The notes below the pieces were generated by a model. That model was not told where the DNA came from. It ran no database searches and saw only the letters and a list, made by a program, of their open reading frames with translations. A program made the translations under genes and the position numbers. Below are positions 19,109 to 25,826 of a stretch of DNA of 25,826 nt, piece by piece (position 1 is the stretch's first letter; the number at the start of each line of letters is the position of its first letter). Origin of the DNA: Laccaria trichodermophora (Eukaryota; Basidiomycota; Agaricomycetes; Agaricales; Hydnangiaceae); contig JACTVC010000077.1 in the NCBI GenBank assembly GCA_018417955.1, positions 1-25,826 on the forward strand, written 5' to 3'.

Positions 19109-19906
19109 CTAATCATCATCATCATTTGCTTCCATTCTGCCAGTGTCATCTTGAATGTTTTGGTCCAAATTTATGCCTTCGAAGTAATAGTCATTCGAAT
19201 CGATGCGATCTTCAAGTCCTTCTTCGTCTAATTTGTCTAAGCTTTCTTTGTTGAGGTCTATGATTTCATAAATATCGTCGGGAAGTATTATCTTAGTCCT
19301 TGCAAAGTAAGGAATAATTCTAAAGGCCCCAACTTTATTTTGAAACACAGCCCCATCCATTTCCGCCACAATGTACGAACCTCCCTTGGAACGCCTGATT
19401 ATAATCATCAGGCCTAAATATCGTGGTTTCATTTTTCTATTCAAGGATGACTCAACGCTCGTATTTCTGACAAGAACCAAGTCCCCTGGTTTGTAAATTC
19501 TACCAACGATTTTATTCCTATGTTCAATTTCGTATTTTGCTACTCTTGTCATTTTTTCTAAGGTCACTCTCCTTCTCATATCTGCAACATGAACCCGGCG
19601 TTTGGCCAAAGCTCTTGCTCTATAGCCAATAAGCTCTTCTGTAGTTAAAACACGATCTGGTAATTTAACTAACCATGTAGCTTCTTGAACGTCAAGTGGT
19701 ATCAGTGGATGCGCACCAGTAACCATGAAAAACAGCAAGCAACCAAAACGCTTTCTAACCGTGATTCTATCTGCCCATAGTACCTGCCAAAAGAACCAAT
19801 ACCATTTAGCAAGGTTCTGTGGTCCACAGCATTTGGCTAACATTTGTACTACATCCCAATGCGGTCTCTCAATTCTTCCGTTTGCCTTAGAATTGTATGC
19901 GGAAAT
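19109..19906 (-). pseudogene. Ty3/gypsy integrase C-terminal part
   Basis: This is in the same frame as the preceding fragment, beyond the TGA. The third catalytic acid is in [11 protein letters not shown]. It is followed by the integrase C-terminal region with a GPF/Y-like module ([20 protein letters not shown]) and an acidic tail ending in four Asp. No chromodomain is seen. The stop lies 173 bp from the convergent gene's stop at 18935. Confidence 0.8.
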
Positions 19907-21946
19907 TCATATTCCTTTTATTCCGTACTTTTCTTCAAGCCATCTTACAGCTGCAAGAAATACAGCACCATTATCTGTAATAATTTCGGATAGGCAGCCC
20001 CATCTGCAAATTACTTCTTCAAATAGCCAGAGTGCTATAGTCCGCGCCGTTTCTTTCTTCAGAGGTCTTCCTTCCATATAACTGGATAAAGCACATCTTC
20101 CATGTACAATGTATTTACATCCATTAGATGCAGGTGTTACGTGAACAGTATCAGCATGAAGGACTTGAAAAATAGAGGGTGTATGAGTAACCGTTGGAGG
20201 AATTTCTATAATTCTTTTGGACCTTTCTTGGCAGCGATGGCATGTTTTCACATACCATGTAATATCGCATTCAATGTCTGGCCACCAGAATCTTTCTCCT
20301 AACATCATTCTTGTAGCATATGCACCTCTATGTCCAAGACTATCATGAGCTGCACGCATCATGTACATTCTATGTGATTTGTCTACCACCAGTTTGTGTC
20401 TGGAATCTATGCTTCTTCTGTATAATCTGTCTTCTTTGTCAACAAAGAACCCTTTTGCAAATCTTGTAAATGAAATATACTGTTTGTCCGTAAGATTTTC
20501 AGGTCGAACATTTGGATTTTTCAACCAAATTCGTACTAACGGCAGATAATCATCATGAGCCTTTCCTAGGAAAGAGCGTCCTTCTTCAGGATATGGGTCC
20601 TCTGTTTCCATTTCATCATACCTGGCTCTCAAATCTGGGATTAAAGTGGATACTACAAAGGTTCTTAAGAAGTCCTTCTGTTCTTCACTACAAGTCAGGT
20701 TATTTTCATCATTTTCAATCTTTTGTTTGATGCTTTCTGCAAACTGCTCACTCATTGCTTCTTCTCTATCAAGTTCATCATAAAAGTCATCAATTGATAA
20801 TGCTAATGATAGAACATAACCTCCACGAGTATCTATTTGGTCTTTAAAGTCTTCAAAATTTAATGGCGGTTCACCACCATTAGGGTCTGCTAATACTTCT
20901 AGAGTGCCCACTGGTTCGTCCATGTTTTCTTCTGAATTTGAAAACATTTCATCTCCAGGTTGCCAATCTCTTCTAGAAAGTCCATCTGCTGCAAAGGTCT
21001 TCCCTTTTACATGTTGCAATGTAAAGTGGAACATGAGGATTTTGTCAATCCATCTATTTACAGTAGCATTTGGTCCCATGCCAGGATTAGTTAGCATTCC
21101 AGCAAGGTACTTTGCATCTGTTTCCACTATTAAACGTCTTACACCAAGTAACCAATATGAAGCAGCTTCAAGGGCTCTCATGAGTCCAAATAATTCTCTC
21201 TTTGGTTGTGACATTCTTGCTTCTCTGTCATTCAAGGTTATAGAACCAAACCTTGCATAGTTTCTTTTTCCTGTATCTTTGTCATCTTGAAAGATGTAAA
21301 AGCCAACAGCCTTCCATGAGGTGTCTACTGCTAGTACAACTGGATTGGGATTATTAATATAATCTAAAGGCACCAATGCAGGACATTCTCTGAGACTTTT
21401 CTTGAGTTCTGCCATGGATTCTTCTTGAGCAGGCCCCCATTCAAAAGGAGCACCTTTCCTGGCCAAGTCATTGATAGGCTGTGCTTTCTTTGCAAAGTTT
21501 TCAATAAACATCCAGCATACCCCAACAGTTCCGAGAAATGCTCTCACATCATGCAGATTTTTACAAGGTCCCCAATTATCAATGACCTTTACTCTGTCTG
21601 TCTCTGGTTTCCTTCCTTCATATGTGCATAAATGACCTACTACAGTAATTTCAGCTGCACAAATTGTGGATTTAAAACCTGAGAAAGTTCCTCCAGCATA
21701 TTTCATCCTGTGAACCACTCTGTTAACATTCTCAAAGTGTTCCATCACAAAATGTCTTATGCCTTCATTTTCTGGTATAGTCTCAAATTTTCCTCCAGGT
21801 AATTCATATCTGGTTGCTGGACCTCTACAAGGTACATCATCAATATATGGTACCATAACATCTGGTATCTCGTCTTGTAGAATGTACGTGACATCGTCGT
21901 GGAATATTGGTACTGAATTAGTCCAACCCATTGGTAACGTTACAAG
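19907..21946 (-). pseudogene. Ty3/gypsy RT palm, RNase H and integrase N-terminal/core
   Basis: This continues the same frame after the TGA at 21947. It starts at the PMGWTN RT motif; YIDD (residues 29-32 counted from the PMGW methionine) is the RT catalytic site. RNase H follows with Asp203, Glu246, Asp272 and Asp316 in the usual contexts (AVDTSW, KRELFG, VETDAK, AADGLSRR). Integrase begins with an HHCC zinc finger (HDSLGH … CHRC) and has the first two catalytic acids in LHADTVHV and ITDNGAVF. The frame is closed by TGA at 19909-19907. All key residues seen are conserved, so decay is by a few discrete lesions. Confidence 0.85.
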
Positions 21947-22999
21947 TCACAAAGCACCGAAAGGTGTTTGAAAAGTAGTCAAATCCCTAGAAGACTCTGC
22001 TAAAAGTCTCTCATCATATCCTACATATAAATCAAACATGCCTCCACATGCCCGACCTGAGAAATGCGTCACAAGTGCATCTGTTGCAGGTGGTAAACCC
22101 GAGTGTGCTATTGTGACTGCATTCAATGGTTCTAGACTTTGTACAATTCGCAAGCTTTTTCCGTCTTTCTTTAATACGCAAAACCACCATGATCTATAAG
22201 ACGAATTTGAAGGTTCATAAACTCCAGCATCTATCTTTGTCTTAATGATTTTACATACTTCTGGGAATAATCCTGGTGGGATAGGAATATTTTTCAATAC
22301 CCAGGGTGTATGTGGTATAACAGGAATGTCTACAGGTGGGAAGTATTCTGGTTTGAATCTTCCTCTCTCAGAGTCATCCCATGCAAAAGCCTCATTATTC
22401 TCCATCATAAAATGGTGTAATAATTTTCGTTCTTCTGGCCACAAAAAGTCACCACTGTGGACTTTGTCAAATTGTTCCTTTCTCTCTTCAGTGTAGTGTC
22501 CTGCGGGTACAAAGTCAGGAGGTGTCCTATTTAACTTTGGAAGAGTGTCAAGAGGATTCCCTTTAATTTCACGAATTATTCTGAATTTATCTGGGAGGTC
22601 TTGGTATACTGGCCTGATTTTCTGTGCAACTGGCTTGTATTTCTTCGTGACAAAAGTCTCTCTAGTTTCTACAGGATCCTCTTTCTTTTCCTTAGGTGCT
22701 GCTTTATCCTCATGGTCATAAATGACATTCATCATGGTTTCAACATTTTGGATCCCCCCTGACTCTAAGTTTACATCAGAGAAATATTCCCCTAAATAAC
22801 TTACAAGTGCAGGACGGTCTTTTTCTTCTATGTGTTTTTCATTTCTCAAGGTTTGGAGCAAGTAAAGATTTCTTAATTCTTCTTGCTCAAATTTTCCATT
22901 CCCTGGTAATGTATATGACTCGCATTCAAAACCACCATTACCATCATCTATCAAGGTTACAGCGATCTCTCCTTGATCTTTGATCAATTCATTGAAGAC
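21947..22999 (-). pseudogene. Ty3/gypsy linker and N-terminal reverse transcriptase
   Basis: This is the pol continuation after a second frameshift in a T run near 22999. It contains the protease-RT linker, then RT fingers (FPPVDIPVIPHTPWVLKNIP, KKDGKSLRIVQ) and the first catalytic aspartate in MFDLYVGYDE. It ends at an in-frame TGA (21949-21947) exactly where this RT family has Arg before LVTLPMGWTN, so CGA to TGA is the likely cause. Reverse transcriptase copies element RNA in the cytoplasmic particle; this copy cannot make it without readthrough. Confidence 0.8.
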
Positions 23000-23036
23000 C
23001 GAAAATCCTCAGATGGCTTAGGAATTTCTGCTTTCA

Positions 23037-23762
23037 TTACAACAGGTGGTCTTCCTCTTTCGTGTGTAGGTAATACACACGTTGTGTCGAATTAGGATCC
23101 GCTATGATAAGAGTTTGTCCCCCATCTTTATAATTCTGTACAGTACTTTCTGTCAATACATCAAACGGTCTGCCCAATAGCACTTTATATGCTGGGTCAG
23201 TGATGATGTGGACTTGTAAGTATACCATTATAGTTCCAAAGATAAAAGGTACATTTTTAGCAAGACCCAGGGTTTGTTCAACTGTCCTGTTTGCACTCTG
23301 CATTTGAATTTTTATGTCTGGATCCCATGAGATGGCCAATTTCTTAGCCACTTCCACATCCATGGCAATAATTTGAGAACCAGCATCTAACAAACATTCA
23401 ATTTGTCCCATTCTATTAATCACTGGGAAGACGGTTTGTAACGCATGAGACTCCTTTGCAACATAGATTTGTTTCGGTTTCTCAGACGGACCTAAACTCT
23501 GCAGGTATTGTGCTACTGGATCACTGATTATGATAGACCCTTTTGGCATGTTTCCTTCATCTCTTGTTGTCACTATAAAAGCCGCTTTTATATTTAAATC
23601 ATTAATGGATATCGTGTCTGCCTCCAATTCAAATTTTGTAGGTTTTAATGGTACCACATCAACATCTGTAACGCACTTCTTGTGTGTTAAATGTGGGGAG
23701 CTGTCGATGAAAGTCGTATGGCGAGCCGGAATGACAATGGTGTGGAGACTGAGCCACGATCA
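23037..23762 (-). pseudogene. Ty3/gypsy retropepsin region of pol
   Basis: The fragment starting at 23657 has 206 codons. At about residue 92 it has LLDAGSQI, the retropepsin active-site motif with Ala where Ser or Thr is usual, followed by the downstream LLGRPFDVL strand typical of these proteases. The frame is open further upstream to a TGA at 23762-23760, with no ATG, so this is a fragment of a longer polyprotein. At its 3' end a short deletion near 23070 (a probable loss within a CTAC direct repeat) shifts the frame; the expected continuation is read in another frame to about 23000. Confidence 0.75.
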
Positions 23763-23920
23763 GCTATGATCTAAGTTGGATCTCGGTCCAAAGAGAGAGG
23801 AATAGGGAGATTCAGCCAGTATCTAGCAGAGATCGTTGATGCTTCGGAACTCCGTTGCACAATCTCTGCTCCTTCTCAGGAAATCCTCAAGAAGGTGATA
23901 CTGAGAGAAATAAGCCAAGC
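23763..23920 (-). other. Short remnant upstream of pol
   Basis: On the minus strand one frame in line with pol is open between two TGA codons (about 23890 to 23760) but matches no family I know. It may be degraded gag-pol or leader sequence. The LTR-like block starts at 23921. Confidence 0.3.
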
Positions 23921-24178
23921 TGTAACTGAACACCTCTAGGAGAGTATTCAGTGACCCTGCTAAACTCAAATCACTTACAATACTTCAAGGGGGAACGCGG
24001 TACAACGCAGATCCTGACGCAGAGTATACGTAGTGGTGGTTTGAAAGATAGAAGAAGATGTCTTGTCACATGACTACCTACTGACAAGTATGGAAAGGAG
24101 TCATGTGACACAAATGCTAAGTAATGGAAAGTAAACAGTGTAAAAGAAGGATATAATACTATATACCTGTTACAAAGC
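23917..24178 (-). mobile_element. LTR-like block, 254 bp (possibly solo LTR)
   Basis: On the plus strand 23921-24174 begins TGTAAC and ends GTTACA, a perfect 6-bp LTR-type inverted terminus, flanked by AAGC on both sides (23917-23920 and 24175-24178), which could be a 4-bp target duplication. Inside are a TATATAG/TATTATA promoter-like region and paired TCACATGA palindromes (about 24063 and 24103). To its right, the CCCCCCTACTTT following AAG is the same 12-mer as in module 2 (17310), so it may instead be a 3' LTR next to a polypurine tract. It does not match the pol element's putative 3' LTR. Confidence 0.5.
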
Positions 24179-24257
24179 CCCCCTACTTTCCAGTTGCTTA
24201 GCAAGATGGAAAAAAAAGAAGCTTGTAATTGATGGGAATGAGTGGTGGAAGTGAAAA

Positions 24258-25826
24258 TCAAAAGAAAAATACCAAGTTAGGTTCAAAATCAAAGTTGAAA
24301 TCAGTTGCATCAAAATCAGCCAAGTCAAAATCAGCTGAGTCATGATTGAGTATAGGTTGATGAAAGGGAGGCAAGAGGGAGGAGCATGATTGCTTCAGGA
24401 AAAAAGGTGTAGGAGGGCGTGCATGAAGAGATCCTGGGTATTTGTAGTGGTCCAGTGGCTGGGTTGCAATGTCACCCATGATTGGCAATGACGAGGTTGG
24501 AGTGGTCAAAGAGAGAGTGGGATTGGAGTTGAGAGGTGCCATTGATGTGGGCCACAAAGCTGTTGACAAAGACGATGTTTTTGCAAGCATCATAACAAGT
24601 TCAGACCCCTTGGTGACCTGGTGTCCCCCAACTACACTTTCAATCTCCCTGGCAACCTGCTCATTAGGCTCCACAACCTTCACATTACCCTTCAAATTTC
24701 CTGGCTGCCCCTGTGCTAAGAGCGCTTGCCCTGTGTTGCTAGTGTGAGTCGATGTTGAGCTGTAAGCACATTGAGAGGCAACAGTGCAGTTCAGTGGTGC
24801 TAAGACCTTGTCTGAACAGTCCTCAAAAATCTGTATCTGAGGGGATGGAGCTGTATCCCAAAGGATCAACAGAGATGAGGATGAAGTGGTTGGAGAGGGA
24901 GTGAGGTAGCTGTTGTGCGGCGTTGATGACAGGCATCCCTCATTGTCAACTGTGTGAACATCCAGCCGTGGTAGCACTTTGAGCTGTATTTGTCTGTCTC
25001 GCATATTCGGGCTCAGGTGGTAATCCTTCAAAGGGGGATAAGCCATGTTAAGTGTAAATGACGGCATGCAGCCCTTGCGTTCGATCAAGGGAGCAATTTG
25101 TGCTATTGGTATCCTCAAGAGTTCGTCTTGCGTGCCGCGAGGCTGCCGAAAAGTGGGTGGTGAAGATGAACATCGTCGCTTTGGCAAGAAAGGTGTAAAC
25201 GGGCGCAAAAGGAGAGATGCTGGCTGTTGGCTGAGGTTGCGTGATGGAGTGGGAGGTGAAATTGAACGGGGGTGGTGCATTGAGGGCGACATATCACTTG
25301 CATTGTCGATCATGGATGGTGATGGTGGCTCTTCAGGTAACAATTGCTTGTCTTGGTCCAGTTGAAAAGTGACCAAAGAAGGACAATTTGAAAAATCAAA
25401 TGATTGTTCTCGAAAAGGGGGAGTGGTCGGCAAGAAAACAGATGAAGACCCAAAGTGTCGTGGTTGGGCTTCCAACGGTCGTTTTTGGGCTGATGAAAGT
25501 GAATGAGATGGGATGGACGAAACAAAGGATTGGGTGCGTTGTTCTGTCAGCTCAGTAATTTCTTCTCCCTCTGCTGCAACCTCTACCTCCTTGGTAACCG
25601 CCCCGTTAGTTCCCAGAATCTTCGTATTGTCCTTCGAGTCCTCCAATTCCCTCGTATCGCTAGCAAGAGTCGAGCTGCTTAGCAACGAGCAGCAATGGTG
25701 CGGATCTTCGTTAATGAACTCTGCGATGCGGTTGACGGAGAGACCATTGATGAGGGCCGTGACGTTGTTAATGAGGGCTGCGACCCATTGTTGATGGCCA
25801 CGATGACATGGATGAGAGCCATGGTG
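24258..25826 (-). CDS. Ser/Pro-rich unknown protein, 5' end beyond the window
   Basis: The frame is open from the window edge (25826) to TGA 24258, over 520 codons without a stop, so a real exon is likely. No ATG in this frame lies in the window before about residue 120, and the frame continues open to the edge, so the start is outside. The protein is rich in Ser, Pro and Thr with few charged stretches. It has an internal duplication: RPFTPFLPKRRCSSSPPTF…QP recurs as RPPTPFFLKQSCSSLLPPF…QP about 225 residues later, and the N-terminal CSLLSSST/TELTEQ region resembles the middle CAYSSTST/NEQVARE region. The end is Asp/Phe-rich (DFDLADFDATDF). No domain, signal peptide or transposon protein motif is recognised. 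Confidence 0.5.
   Translation of the reverse strand, partial: HHGSHPCHRGHQQWVAALINNVTALINGLSVNRIAEFINEDPHHCCSLLSSSTLASDTRELEDSKDNTKILGTNGAVTKEVEVAAEGEEITELTEQRTQSFVSSIPSHSLSSAQKRPLEAQPRHFGSSSVFLPTTPPFREQSFDFSNCPSLVTFQLDQDKQLLPEEPPSPSMIDNASDMSPSMHHPRSISPPTPSRNLSQQPASLLLRPFTPFLPKRRCSSSPPTFRQPRGTQDELLRIPIAQIAPLIERKGCMPSFTLNMAYPPLKDYHLSPNMRDRQIQLKVLPRLDVHTVDNEGCLSSTPHNSYLTPSPTTSSSSLLILWDTAPSPQIQIFEDCSDKVLAPLNCTVASQCAYSSTSTHTSNTGQALLAQGQPGNLKGNVKVVEPNEQVAREIESVVGGHQVTKGSELVMMLAKTSSLSTALWPTSMAPLNSNPTLSLTTPTSSLPIMGDIATQPLDHYKYPGSLHARPPTPFFLKQSCSSLLPPFHQPILNHDSADFDLADFDATDFNFDFEPNLVFFF

Larger units (their letters stand above)
17301..23762 (-). mobile_element. Proposed Ty3/gypsy element with antisense passenger gene (5' truncated)
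   Basis: Read on the minus strand the order is protease, RT, RNase H, integrase (23762-19109), then an antisense spliced gene, then GAGGAC hairpin, polypurine tract and LTR start (17343-17301). Neither a 5' LTR nor gag is visible upstream of the protease. Joining pol and the 3' module into one element is an inference from order and orientation; the LTR could not be confirmed by a second copy in this window. Confidence 0.45.

Noticed and set aside
23921..24174. 5' LTR of the Ty3/gypsy pol element
   Set aside because: No tRNA primer-binding sequence follows it in the pol direction and it does not match the putative 3' LTR start at 17302.

Overview
The window looks like a transposon-rich stretch of a mushroom-forming fungus (Agaricomycetes, Basidiomycota). 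The evidence is the many short introns (about 41-62 bp, GT..AG) that restore long reading frames, a KDZ transposase carrying a CxC2-type cysteine cluster, and a Ty3/gypsy polyprotein of a type I associate with these fungi. No rRNA, functional tRNA or obvious housekeeping gene was found. The species cannot be named from the sequence alone.

Layout. (1) 1-486: low-information flank. (2) 487-4777: a giant fold-back (palindromic) element. Its arms carry a 33-bp minisatellite and a second array of roughly 30 bp around a partly palindromic centre near 2630, and only the left arm holds an extra segment of about 600 bp. (3) 5285-12530: three spliced genes in a row on the plus strand: two small unrecognised genes and a KDZ transposase. 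The KDZ gene is broken by an in-frame TGA and by a 1.7-kb non-autonomous element (10318-12013) with terminal inverted repeats and a 9-bp target duplication. That element contains GATCAG-type subterminal repeats, a tRNA-like pol III module, a CpG-dense GACGAC tract and a polypyrimidine tract. (4) 12543-12964: a 213-bp tandem duplication, then about 1.5 kb without a recognisable gene. (5) 14468-19108: two spliced plus-strand genes. One has an AT-hook and a Cys cluster; the other is unrecognised with basic patches. Upstream of each is the same poly-C plus hairpin module, which on the minus strand reads as the 3' end of a Ty3/gypsy element (GAGGAC hairpin, polypurine tract, LTR start). (6) 19109-23762, minus strand: a decayed Ty3/gypsy pol (protease, RT, RNase H, integrase) with two frameshifts and in-frame TGA codons and no visible gag. 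(7) 23921-24174: an LTR-like block with TGTAAC/GTTACA ends. (8) 24258-25826, minus strand: a long Ser/Pro-rich reading frame that runs off the window.

The most interesting possibility is that the gene at 17571-18935 is an antisense passenger of the Ty3/gypsy element. It lies tail-to-tail with pol, between integrase and the polypurine tract. The gene at 14917-17015 has the same position relative to a second 3'-end module. Precise frame restoration across the 10318-12013 insertion, the compensatory hairpins and the recurrent TGA codons at likely arginine positions are visible in the sequence; functional roles are inference.
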